Shown here piece by piece: positions 1 through 7,524 of a stretch of DNA of 22,783 nucleotides (position 1 is the first letter of the stretch; each line of letters begins with the position of its first letter). The stretch covers positions 1 through 22,783 of the forward strand of contig DHGA01000045.1 of NCBI GenBank assembly GCA_002402545.1. Direction: 5' to 3'. Below the pieces are notes generated by a model, which saw only the letters and a program-made list of their open reading frames with translations, was not told the DNA's origin and ran no database searches. Source of the DNA: Syntrophaceae bacterium UBA4810 (GTDB lineage Bacteria; Desulfobacterota; Syntrophia; Syntrophales; Smithellaceae). Both the position numbers and the translations under genes were made by a program.

Positions 1-1
1 T

Positions 2-613
2 TTAATTTGTAACACAAAAGCGGAAGTAATCGGTAAAGAAAATCTGGACAGAGCAAAACCGCATGTTTTTATGGCCAATCATCAAAGTGATTTTGATATA
101 CTAATTGTTCTGGCATATATCCCCGGCCAATTCCGCTGGCTGGTCAAAAAAGACCTTTTTAACATTCCCGTCTTCGGCGCGGCAATGAAAGGCGCGGGCT
201 ACATTTCCATCGACCGGCAAAACAGAGAAAACGCCATGCAAAGCATGGACGAAGCCGCTTTGCGCATCCGCAATGGAAAATCAATCATGACATTTCCGGA
301 AGGAACAAGAAGCCGTGATGGCGAAATAAAAGCATTCAAACAGGGCGCTTTCTATCTGGCCATTAAATCAGGCGTGCCCATTATTCCCGTTACCATCATC
401 GGCAGCAGCCAGATTATGCCCAAAAGATCTCTCAGGGTGCGCCCCGGCAGAGTAAAACTAATCATTGATAAACCTATAGATGTAAAAAAATACAGCATTG
501 AAGACAGACAGGCGCTTGTCGAAAAAGTCAGAAATATAATCATCAAAAATTATGACGAATGGCGGGACGCTGATACCGCCGACATTATAGATACGGAAAA
601 GGACATCTCTTGA
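2..613 (+). CDS. plsC: 1-acyl-sn-glycerol-3-phosphate acyltransferase (5' end cut off)
   Basis: The reading frame is open from base 2, so the gene begins outside the window; the ATG at 71 is internal. It encodes a membrane-associated acyltransferase that transfers an acyl chain to lysophosphatidic acid to give phosphatidic acid, the core phospholipid precursor. The visible part shows the PlsC/LPLAT block I motif NHQSDFD (H-x4-D, catalytic His and Asp) just after position 71 and block III FPEGTRSRDG at about residues 75-84 counted from that ATG, followed by a VPIIPVTI segment typical of block IV. The C-terminus is short and charged. It overlaps the next gene by four bases (TTGA), which suggests translational coupling with uppP. 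The family is clear; the exact substrate (lysophosphatidate or another lyso-lipid) is inferred from the family. Confidence 0.9.
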   Translation, partial: LICNTKAEVIGKENLDRAKPHVFMANHQSDFDILIVLAYIPGQFRWLVKKDLFNIPVFGAAMKGAGYISIDRQNRENAMQSMDEAALRIRNGKSIMTFPEGTRSRDGEIKAFKQGAFYLAIKSGVPIIPVTIIGSSQIMPKRSLRVRPGRVKLIIDKPIDVKKYSIEDRQALVEKVRNIIIKNYDEWRDADTADIIDTEKDIS

Positions 614-1431
614 ACCTTTCGACCGCGGTACTTTTGGGAATTGTTCAGGGTTTGACCGAGCTATTTCCCGTGAGCAGTTCTGCTCATCTTGTCATTCTGC
701 AGAGTTTCTTCCCCGATTTTCGACAGCCGGGCGTGGCTTTTGACGTAGTAGTGCATCTGGGAACGCTTTTCGCCGTAATCATTTATTTCCGCAACGAAAT
801 TCTTAATATTATAAAGTCCGTATTGCCTCAAAATATAGCGAATACCTCCACGGAAAATGACTTTGCCGCGTCGCGCAGGCTCCTTTTGCTCATTATTATA
901 GGCACCATACCTGTTGTTATTATCGGAGTTCTTTTTCAGGAAAAAATTCATACCACGTTTGAATCCGCCCGGGCAGCGGCTTTGTTTCTGATCGTTACCG
1001 GATTTCTTCTTTTCTTTTCCGATAAAATAAAAGTGGCTGAGCGCTCAGAAAAAGACATGAACATTACCGACAGCATTTTAATCGGGCTGGCTCAAAGCGT
1101 CGCTCTTCTGCCGGGAATTTCCCGCTCCGGCGCTACGATAACTATGGGGATTTTCCGCGGCATAAACAGAACCACCGCGGCGCGTTTTTCTTTTCTGCTT
1201 TCGGTCCCGGCTATTTGCGGCGCTGTTATTTTAGAATCATCCTATTTGAGACAGATATCATCGGCAGAAATATTTTCCTACGTTGCCGGTTTTTGCGCCG
1301 CCGCCGTGGCGGGTTTTTTATCGCTCAAGTTATTTTTTCTGATTATCCGCGAGGCGCGGCTCAAATATTTTGCCTATTACTGCTGGGCTTTCGCCCTTTT
1401 TACGCTACTTGTCAAATCTTCTTTTTTCTGA
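610..1431 (+). CDS. uppP: Undecaprenyl-diphosphatase (BacA/UppP)
   Basis: Integral membrane phosphatase that converts undecaprenyl diphosphate to the monophosphate, recycling the carrier for peptidoglycan and O-antigen synthesis and giving bacitracin tolerance. At 273 residues it has the normal family length. The two signatures are present: QGLTE followed by PVSSSAH at residues 13-26 (the Q/E-rich active-site motif) and PGISRSG at 168-174, with a third conserved stretch around RFSFLLSVP. Several hydrophobic segments fill the rest, as expected for a polytopic protein. The start is a TTG that overlaps the plsC stop codon; a purine-rich AAAAGGA lies just upstream. It probably shares a transcript with plsC and with ftsK 44 bases downstream. 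Identification is secure. Confidence 0.96.
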   Translation: MNLSTAVLLGIVQGLTELFPVSSSAHLVILQSFFPDFRQPGVAFDVVVHLGTLFAVIIYFRNEILNIIKSVLPQNIANTSTENDFAASRRLLLLIIIGTIPVVIIGVLFQEKIHTTFESARAAALFLIVTGFLLFFSDKIKVAERSEKDMNITDSILIGLAQSVALLPGISRSGATITMGIFRGINRTTAARFSFLLSVPAICGAVILESSYLRQISSAEIFSYVAGFCAAAVAGFLSLKLFFLIIREARLKYFAYYCWAFALFTLLVKSSFF

Positions 1432-1475
1432 AATAATTACCCCCGCTTAAAAAATAATTTCTCTACGCGGACAAA

Positions 1476-3725
1476 ATGGAAGAAAAAGCGAAAACAAATA
1501 AAAGAAATCAGGAAATCAAGGGGCTGATTTTTTTCGCCTTGGCAATAATTTTTCTGCTTTGCCTGGTTTCCTATCATCCCGAAGACCCATCGTTCACGCG
1601 CTTTGTTCCCGAAGATACTCCCACGAAAAACTACATGGGTTATATCGGCTCCTATACCGCCGATTCGTTAATGCGACTTCTGGGATTCAGTTCGTTTTTG
1701 TTGCCGTTGCTTTTTTTGTTGTTCTCTTTAAAATACTTTTTAAGACCCGCCTTTATTGTAAAAAAAAGCCGCGTTTTGGGTTTTGTCGTTTTTGTTTTTA
1801 CGGTTGCCGGTCTGCTTTCGCTCATTTTTAACAGCGGCGTGACTATCCGCGGCGAACCATTGCAGGCAGGCGGCCTAATCGGCTCATTAATTGTTAAAAT
1901 CCTTCTATATTTTTTCAACATTGTCGGCACCTATGTCGTTCTTATTCTTCTTTTCCTGATAACACTGATTTTGCTTGTTGAATTTTCACTGGTCTCCTTA
2001 ACCGAGCGTTTTTTCCAGTCATCGCTGAATATCTTTTCTCTGATTAAAGAACGCGTTGTGCAATTTTTCAGCTTTGCTTTCAGCCGTTTCAAAAGAGAAA
2101 TAAAAACCCCGCCGGTAATCGATAAACCCGCCCCGGCGATAAAAAAAGCCAAGCCTAAGAAAATTGAGCAGGCGCATTTTAATTTTACCCGCACCATTGG
2201 CGACGGCAAATACGAACTTCCCCCCATTACTCTGCTGGAAGAGTCACAGCATAAAGACACACGCGTAAAAAGGGATAACCTGATTACCAATTCGCGTATC
2301 CTGGAAAAAAAGCTTGCTGATTTTGGCGTCATGGCGCGCGTTACGGAAGTTATCCCCGGTCCCGTCATCACCATGTACGAACTGGAGCCGGCTCCGGGCG
2401 TTAAAATAAATCGTATCACCAATCTGGCTGATGACTTGGCGCTGGCGCTGATGGCGCCCAGCATCCGCATCATCGCTCCGATCCCCGGCAAATCGGTAAT
2501 CGGGATCGAAATTCCTAATCTCAAACGCGAGCATGTTTTTCTCAAAGACGTTTTGGATAACGATGACTTTCAGGAATCATCATCCAAACTGCCTATCGCT
2601 TTGGGCGTAAATTTTGTGGGCACACCGGTAATCGCTGATTTGGCCAGAATGCCGCATCTATTGATTGCCGGCACAACCGGTTCCGGAAAAAGTGTCGCCC
2701 TAAACGCGATGATCTGCAGTATTTTGTTTAAAGCACGCCCGGACGAAGTTAAATTCCTAATGATCGACCCGAAGAGACTGGAACTTTCTTCCTACGGCGG
2801 CATTCCGCATCTGATTCATCCTGTCGTAGTCGATCCTAAAAAGGCGTCTCAGGTGTTGCGCTGGACAGTGGAAGAAGTGGAAAGGCGCTATCGGGTAATC
2901 AGCGATGTGGGCGCGAAAAGCATTGATTTTTACAACACTTTGCTTGCAAAAGGAGCGAAAAGCAAAGCTTTCCAGCAGGCTGTGGACGAGCAGCAGTCTG
3001 ATTCGTGGCATAATCCCGAAATGGCAAAAGATTTAATTGATAACGGTGACGAAAAAAAACCGCCGATTAATCATGTAAAACTGCCGTACATAATAGTTGT
3101 GATAGACGAGTTGGCCGACTTGATGATGGTCGCGCCGCGTGACGTGGAAGAGTCTTTGACCCGTCTGGCACAGATGGCGCGCGCGGCAGGCATTCATTTG
3201 ATTCTCGCCACACAGCGTCCATCGGTGGATGTCATCACCGGCTTGATTAAGGCGAATTTCCCCACGCGCATCTCTTTTCAGGTGTCCTCCAAAGTAGATT
3301 CGCGAACAATTATCGACCAGCAGGGCGCGGAAAAATTACTCGGCGCGGGCGACATGCTGTTTATTCCGCCCGGCACTTCCAAGCTTTCACGTATTCACGG
3401 CGCTTACGTTTCTGATAAAGAAATCTCGCGCATTGTCGATTTTATCAAAATGCAGGCGCAGCCTTCTTACGATTCATCCATTGATGATTTTCAGACAGCC
3501 GCGGCTCAATCTCAGCACGAAGATGACGATGATGCAAAATATGACGAGGCGGTGGCTCTAGTTAGCGAGCTGGGTCAGGCGTCCATTTCCCTGGTTCAGC
3601 GCTACATGAAAATCGGCTATAACCGCGCGGCGCGCATCATCGAGCAAATGGAACGCGAAGGCATTGTCGGTCCCTCCGACGGAGCTAAACCAAGAAAAGT
3701 TCTTGTCCGGAAGCTTCCCCGTTGA
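1476..3725 (+). CDS. ftsK: DNA translocase FtsK/SpoIIIE
   Basis: Divisome-associated, ATP-driven double-stranded DNA pump that moves chromosome termini away from the closing septum and prepares dimer resolution. The order is: N-terminal membrane domain with about four hydrophobic segments (roughly residues 15-35, 70-90, 100-120, 135-170), a short basic linker (about 200-245), then the motor with Walker A GTTGSGKS at 399-406 and Walker B IIVVIDELAD at 539-548, and a C-terminal gamma winged helix (about 686-740, with EAVALVSELGQASIS and YNRAARIIEQME) that reads KOPS-like polar sequences. At 749 residues it is a short-linker FtsK. An extra stretch of about 45 residues sits between the RYRVISDVGAKSIDFYN region and Walker B. 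The end overlaps rimO by four bases (TTGA). Confidence 0.96.
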   Translation: MEEKAKTNKRNQEIKGLIFFALAIIFLLCLVSYHPEDPSFTRFVPEDTPTKNYMGYIGSYTADSLMRLLGFSSFLLPLLFLLFSLKYFLRPAFIVKKSRVLGFVVFVFTVAGLLSLIFNSGVTIRGEPLQAGGLIGSLIVKILLYFFNIVGTYVVLILLFLITLILLVEFSLVSLTERFFQSSLNIFSLIKERVVQFFSFAFSRFKREIKTPPVIDKPAPAIKKAKPKKIEQAHFNFTRTIGDGKYELPPITLLEESQHKDTRVKRDNLITNSRILEKKLADFGVMARVTEVIPGPVITMYELEPAPGVKINRITNLADDLALALMAPSIRIIAPIPGKSVIGIEIPNLKREHVFLKDVLDNDDFQESSSKLPIALGVNFVGTPVIADLARMPHLLIAGTTGSGKSVALNAMICSILFKARPDEVKFLMIDPKRLELSSYGGIPHLIHPVVVDPKKASQVLRWTVEEVERRYRVISDVGAKSIDFYNTLLAKGAKSKAFQQAVDEQQSDSWHNPEMAKDLIDNGDEKKPPINHVKLPYIIVVIDELADLMMVAPRDVEESLTRLAQMARAAGIHLILATQRPSVDVITGLIKANFPTRISFQVSSKVDSRTIIDQQGAEKLLGAGDMLFIPPGTSKLSRIHGAYVSDKEISRIVDFIKMQAQPSYDSSIDDFQTAAAQSQHEDDDDAKYDEAVALVSELGQASISLVQRYMKIGYNRAARIIEQMEREGIVGPSDGAKPRKVLVRKLPR

Positions 3726-5071
3726 AAAAAGAAAAACCGCAACGTGTACATTTTATCAGCCTGGGCTGTCCGAAGAATCTCATCGATTCGGAGGTCATGG
3801 CTGGGCTTCTGAATAAATCCGGCAGGCAGTCAACTCAGACATCTGAAAACGCGGATATCGTCATTGTCAACACATGTGGATTTATCGATGCCGCCAAAGA
3901 AGAATCACTGGAAGAAATTCTGACGCTGGCGCAGCAAAAAAAGCAAAACGGACGCGATTTCAAAATTGTCGTCGCCGGATGTTTGGCGCAGCGCTACGGC
4001 AAGGAGCTACTTGCCGAAATTCCTGAAGTCGATTTGTTTATCGGCACGGGAGAAGTCGGCAATATCGTGCGGTATGTTAATAACCTGGGGAAAACTGATT
4101 ATCGCCGCACCAGCATCATAAGTAAACCTCAATTTCTGATGAATTATCACCATCCGAGAATAATCCCCGCGAAAGCAGCCTTCACATATTTAAAAATATC
4201 AGAGGGCTGTTCTAACCGATGCTCTTACTGTGTAATACCTGCGCTTCGCGGCAAAGCGCGCAGCCGCATGCCGAAAGACATTCTGCGCGAGGCGGAAAAT
4301 CTGGCGGCGCAAGGCTTTAAAGAAATAATTATCACCGGTCAGGATACCACCGCCTACGGCAAAGATTTGAAAAGCCGCCCGCGCTTATCCGATTTATTGA
4401 AAGATATGGCGCAAATTAAGGGCATCAAATGGATTCGTCTGCTTTACGCCCATCCCGCGCATGTTACCGAAGATTTGCTCGCAACTATGGCTGATACCAG
4501 AAAAATATGCCCCTACATCGATTTGCCGATTCAGCATATTGATGATTATATTCTCAAATCAATGAACCGCGGGGTAACCGCCGCGCAAATTAAAGCAGTA
4601 ATTACTCGGGCAAAACAAATTATTCCGGACCTTGCGTTAAGGACTTCTTTGATTGTCGGCTTTCCCGGTGAAACACAAAATAGATTTGCAAAGCTCCTGG
4701 ATTTCGTGCGCGAAACAAAATTTGACCACCTTGGTGTTTTTACATATTCGCGCGAAGAAGGAACTGCCGCGGCGAAAATAAAATCACAGATATCCAAAAA
4801 AGAAAAAGAGCGGCGGCGCGATTTAATCATGAGCGAGCAGGCTGTTATTTCACACTCTATCAATCAATGCTTGATTGGCTCTCTGCAGGAAGTGCTGATC
4901 GAAGAAAAAAGCGATAGGCCTGATTTTGATTTTGCGGGCAGATGCAACAGGCAGGCGCCGGAAATCGACGGAATTACTTACCTTAAAGGCGCAAACGCAA
5001 AAATTGGTTCTATCGTAAAATGCAAAGTCATTGACGCTGATGATTATGATCTTTTTGGCAAAATTATATAG
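3722..5071 (+). CDS. rimO: Ribosomal protein S12 methylthiotransferase RimO
   Basis: Radical-SAM enzyme with two 4Fe-4S clusters that adds a methylthio group to the conserved aspartate of ribosomal protein S12. The N-terminal UPF0004 domain supplies Cys16 (SLGCPKN), Cys52 (NTCGF) and Cys87 (VAGCLAQ). The radical-SAM triad is Cys163, Cys167 and Cys170 in EGCSNRCSYC, followed by VIPALRGKARSR, which is the RimO rather than the MiaB version of this motif. A C-terminal TRAM-like domain (about residues 380-449) should bind RNA or protein substrate. The 449-residue length is normal. The start is TTG overlapping the ftsK stop, with GGAAG eight bases upstream. No terminator is evident after it; the next promoter begins almost immediately. 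Confidence 0.95.
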   Translation: MKKEKPQRVHFISLGCPKNLIDSEVMAGLLNKSGRQSTQTSENADIVIVNTCGFIDAAKEESLEEILTLAQQKKQNGRDFKIVVAGCLAQRYGKELLAEIPEVDLFIGTGEVGNIVRYVNNLGKTDYRRTSIISKPQFLMNYHHPRIIPAKAAFTYLKISEGCSNRCSYCVIPALRGKARSRMPKDILREAENLAAQGFKEIIITGQDTTAYGKDLKSRPRLSDLLKDMAQIKGIKWIRLLYAHPAHVTEDLLATMADTRKICPYIDLPIQHIDDYILKSMNRGVTAAQIKAVITRAKQIIPDLALRTSLIVGFPGETQNRFAKLLDFVRETKFDHLGVFTYSREEGTAAAKIKSQISKKEKERRRDLIMSEQAVISHSINQCLIGSLQEVLIEEKSDRPDFDFAGRCNRQAPEIDGITYLKGANAKIGSIVKCKVIDADDYDLFGKII

Positions 5072-5083
5072 TCAAAAACAAGT

Positions 5084-5113
5084 TTGACAATTAAGCGCTT
5101 CTTACAATATAGT
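5084..5113 (+). promoter_or_regulatory. Candidate sigma-70 promoter for the polyprenyl synthase gene
   Basis: A perfect -35 TTGACA at 5084-5089 is followed after 18 bases by TATAGT at 5108-5113. Transcription would begin near 5120, giving a leader of about 120 bases that contains the palindromic repeat at 5148-5214. This is a visual match, not a tested promoter. Confidence 0.5.
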
Positions 5114-5147
5114 TTTTTTCGATATACTCGTTAAAACTCAGATAATC

Positions 5148-5214
5148 GTCATACCGGTGAAAACCGGTATCCAGTTTCTATAGTACTGGATTCCGGATCG
5201 GGGTCCGGAATGAC
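5148..5214. repeat. REP-like double-hairpin intergenic repeat
   Basis: The element begins GTCATACCGG and ends CCGGAATGAC, an inverted pair with one mismatch. Inside it are ACCGGTGAAAACCGGT (hairpin 1), then ATCCAG paired with CTGGAT, then TCCGGATCGGGGTCCGGA (hairpin 2). The whole can fold as two adjacent hairpins or one long one. This arrangement (GTCATtcc...ATCCAG...CTGGAT...ATGAC) resembles a widespread class of short palindromic intergenic repeats in proteobacteria. It lies in the predicted leader of the downstream gene. Confidence 0.7.
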
Positions 5215-5237
5215 CAATTAGAAAGTAAGAATAAATC

Positions 5238-6212
5238 ATGCAGATTCAGAAAGTTTTTTCCGCTTATCAAAAAGACCTGCAACAGGTGGAAAAATATCTC
5301 AGCCGATATATAACTTCCGATGTAAAACTTATTCCCGAGGTTTCACGCCATCTGATCGGCAGCGGCGGCAAAAGATTCCGTCCGTTGCTGTTATTAATCA
5401 GCGCGGCGCTTTGCGGCTACAAAGGAAAAAACCGCTTTCCCATGGCCGCCGTTATGGAATTTATCCATACCGCCACGCTTCTGCACGATGATGTAATTGA
5501 CCAGGCGATTATGCGCCGCGGCAAGACTTCCGCCAACAACATCTGGGGCAACGCGGCCAGCGTTCTGGTAGGTGATTTTCTTTATTCCAAGTCATTCACC
5601 CTGATGACGGAAATCGGGAACATGCAGATATTGAAGATGATGTCGGATGTGACCAATGTCATGTCTGAGGGCGAAGTATTTCAGCTCATGAAATGCGGCG
5701 ATGTTAATCTTACCGAAGAAGAATATCTGACAATTATTCATAAGAAAACGGCGGTATTGATTTCCGCCGCCTGTTCATCCGGTGCCATTCTGGCAGGCGC
5801 CTCTCAGGATAAAGTTACCACGCTGGCGCATTTTGGCCATAATATCGGCATGGCTTTTCAGATGACGGATGACACTCTGGATTACATGGCCAAAGAAAAA
5901 GATTTCGGCAAATCCATCGGCAAGGATCTGGAAGAAGGCAAAATGACCCTGCCGCTCATTTACGCGTTGAAAAAAGCAAAACCGGCGGAGAGAAAGCTAA
6001 TTAAAGAAAAGGTGTCGCGCAAGAAACTTTCTCAAAAATCCCTGAAGGAAATTTTAATTTTTATTCAGAAACACGGCGGTATTGATTACGCTCTTAAATG
6101 CGCGGAAAAATATATCACCGATGCCAAGGCAATGCTCAGTCTTTTCCCCGAAAGCACAGAAATAAATCAGCTTTTAGCAGTTGCAGATTATATTATTTCA
6201 AGAAACACATAA
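5238..6212 (+). CDS. ispB: Long-chain polyprenyl diphosphate synthase (octaprenyl type)
   Basis: Soluble trans-prenyltransferase that condenses isopentenyl diphosphate onto an allylic primer, making the side chain of quinones. The sequence has GGKRFRP at 43-49 (substrate lysine and arginine), the first aspartate-rich motif DDVID at 84-88 (metal binding), and the second, DDTLD, at 211-215 in GMAFQMTDDTLDYM, followed by KDLEEGKMTLPL. Length 324 matches IspB/HepT-like enzymes. Chain length cannot be read with certainty; the residues before the first motif (FIHTATLLHDD) are small and aliphatic with no bulky aromatic stop, which favours a long product. No strong ribosome-binding site precedes the ATG. 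It has a candidate promoter of its own and a repeat in its leader, and runs convergent to the next gene. Confidence 0.88.
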   Translation: MQIQKVFSAYQKDLQQVEKYLSRYITSDVKLIPEVSRHLIGSGGKRFRPLLLLISAALCGYKGKNRFPMAAVMEFIHTATLLHDDVIDQAIMRRGKTSANNIWGNAASVLVGDFLYSKSFTLMTEIGNMQILKMMSDVTNVMSEGEVFQLMKCGDVNLTEEEYLTIIHKKTAVLISAACSSGAILAGASQDKVTTLAHFGHNIGMAFQMTDDTLDYMAKEKDFGKSIGKDLEEGKMTLPLIYALKKAKPAERKLIKEKVSRKKLSQKSLKEILIFIQKHGGIDYALKCAEKYITDAKAMLSLFPESTEINQLLAVADYIISRNT

Positions 6213-6267
6213 TTTATAGCGAGAAAGCGTTGATTTCAGCTACAAGCCCATAACCACTTAGAGTCAA

Positions 6268-6849
6268 TTAAGGCTTGGGCTTCTGTTTATGAAATTGTGG
6301 ACATTGATTTATGATAGAAGATGGCATCCTTGTTCCAGATCCAGAGGTACCATAAAATCCGTCAGAGGATGATTGCTCTATTGCCAGTGGATGACTAGAA
6401 GAACCGGGCGCCTCAAAATTTGAAAAATCTTTATCAATAATATCAATAACGCGCCTTGTAAACTCAACAGGATTAACCCAAAATGCACCTTGATCAATTT
6501 CAATATCTTTTTTCTCGCCACTCAGCCATCCATCTGGCATCTTTATGCCTTTATTATCTCGCTGCGACAATGTCGCTTGATGCAGTATTCCATTTCTATA
6601 AACTTGCCAAAAATTTTTTGCAGTAATATTGTCAACATTGTCTTTTAGTACCGGAAATAATTTCACGAGTTCATCGTAGAAAGGAGGACCTAAAACAGAA
6701 TTTTCTGGTGTATTACTTTTTGAGCGCAGATATCGTTCCAATAATGGAAAGGTAAGCATTAGGATTGAAAATCCCGCATTTTTGTTGCCATAAAGAGATT
6801 CAATAACATTACAAAACCAGAGCTTAAAGTTTTCTTTATTTGTATTCAT
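6268..6849 (-). CDS. Uncharacterised AT-rich protein with a HEPN-like RNGILH motif
   Basis: I do not recognise a named family. The 193-residue product is mostly helical-looking to about residue 145, with a segment SILMLTFPLLERYLR (28-42) and then WQVYRNGILHQATLS, where R85-N86-x3-H90 matches the R-x4-6-H motif with a polar residue after Arg, as found in HEPN domains, many of which are RNases. The tail (146-193) is rich in Ser, Gly and Pro and probably disordered. The start is well supported: TAAGGAG lies six bases before the ATG on the minus strand. By eye the gene and its flanks are more AT-rich, with different codon choice from the neighbours, consistent with horizontal acquisition. No obvious partner toxin or antitoxin gene is adjacent. 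The coding call is firm; the HEPN link is a motif-level inference. Confidence 0.8.
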   Translation of the reverse strand: MNTNKENFKLWFCNVIESLYGNKNAGFSILMLTFPLLERYLRSKSNTPENSVLGPPFYDELVKLFPVLKDNVDNITAKNFWQVYRNGILHQATLSQRDNKGIKMPDGWLSGEKKDIEIDQGAFWVNPVEFTRRVIDIIDKDFSNFEAPGSSSHPLAIEQSSSDGFYGTSGSGTRMPSSIINQCPQFHKQKPKP

Positions 6850-6915
6850 CTTATGCTCCTTACATACATAACCAAGCTTTTTTATTGACGTTTTACATAA
6901 CTAGGAATTAAATCT

Positions 6916-6944
6916 ATTATAAAAAGGGATAACAAGCTTGTCTT
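6916..6944 (-). promoter_or_regulatory. Candidate promoter for the HEPN-like gene, with an internal palindrome
   Basis: On the minus strand AAGACA (6944-6939) is followed after 17 bases by a perfect TATAAT (6921-6916). The spacer carries the 10-base palindrome ACAAGCTTGT (6932-6941), which also overlaps the -35 edge and could serve as an operator. The downstream leader is about 60 bases. Confidence 0.45.
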
Positions 6945-7041
6945 GTCTGCAGGAAATACACCTTACAATTATGAGCCTTATTTTTCGTCTCTACAAAATC
7001 ATCAGCAAAGCAAAATAATTCACCTGTTTTGTCTTTCTTCA

Positions 7042-7467
7042 TTAATCCCAATAAAAGCGAAGGGTGGTTTGTGACTTTCCCTTAACGATATTTGCGGTGC
7101 TTTGTTTTTCTCTGCCGGATAGAGACGCGCTGACTGTGAATTTTCCCGTTGGCAGATCGGCATAAAACCAGGGGCCCTCGGAAACTGCGTCAAGAACCTT
7201 TTTTCCGCTGTTATCCATAATTTTTACACGGACATCGGCCAGGTATTCCCTTCTTTTAACCGCGAACACAAGTTTCATGCTATAGTTTTTGCCAATGCTG
7301 GTTAGCCTTTCGCGCTCGTCCAAACCAATGCCGCCGCTTATGTATGAAATGCCCTTGTATTCACCTTTGCCTCCTGACGAGGCGCTTGTATCTCCAGTTG
7401 TCTGGCTTGTGGCGCAGCCGGAGATCAAAAGAATGACGCAAAACAATATGTTAATATAATTTCTCAT
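7042..7467 (-). CDS. Small outer-membrane lipoprotein, carboxypeptidase-regulatory-like fold
   Basis: The 141-residue product begins with a lipoprotein signal peptide (MRNYINILFCVILLISGC) whose lipobox LISGC puts the lipidated cysteine at residue 18. Alanine follows at +2, so sorting to the outer membrane is expected. A short Ser/Gly/Thr linker (19-35) precedes a conserved-looking YISGGIGLDERERL segment and a beta-rich domain (about 60-141) with KLVFAVKRREYLADVRVKIMD-type strands, resembling small carboxypeptidase-regulatory or transthyretin-like sandwich domains. No catalytic residues are evident; it may bind a ligand or partner at the cell envelope. The start is preceded by a run of AAGGGGGG. 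It sits alone between the AT-rich orphan and the NAD(P)HX repair gene, on the same strand as both. Function is unknown. Confidence 0.82.
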   Translation of the reverse strand: MRNYINILFCVILLISGCATSQTTGDTSASSGGKGEYKGISYISGGIGLDERERLTSIGKNYSMKLVFAVKRREYLADVRVKIMDNSGKKVLDAVSEGPWFYADLPTGKFTVSASLSGREKQSTANIVKGKSQTTLRFYWD

Positions 7468-7524
7468 TTGGCCCCCCCTTAAAGATTTAAATTTTAACCT
7501 TTAGACCCACAAACTTGATTGCTC

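Noticed and set aside
1931..2545. 204-codon open frame on the minus strand inside ftsK
   Set aside because: Antisense shadow of a strongly conserved gene; low-complexity Ser/Arg-rich translation and no ribosome-binding site.
5071..5088. GTCAAA/TTTGAC inverted repeat after rimO as a terminator
   Set aside because: A weak six-base AT-rich stem without a T-run; it overlaps the -35 box of the next promoter.
6242..6279. CAAGCC/GGCTTG pair between the polyprenyl synthase and the orphan as a terminator
   Set aside because: Six-base stem with a loop of about 24 bases and no T-run; too weak to call.
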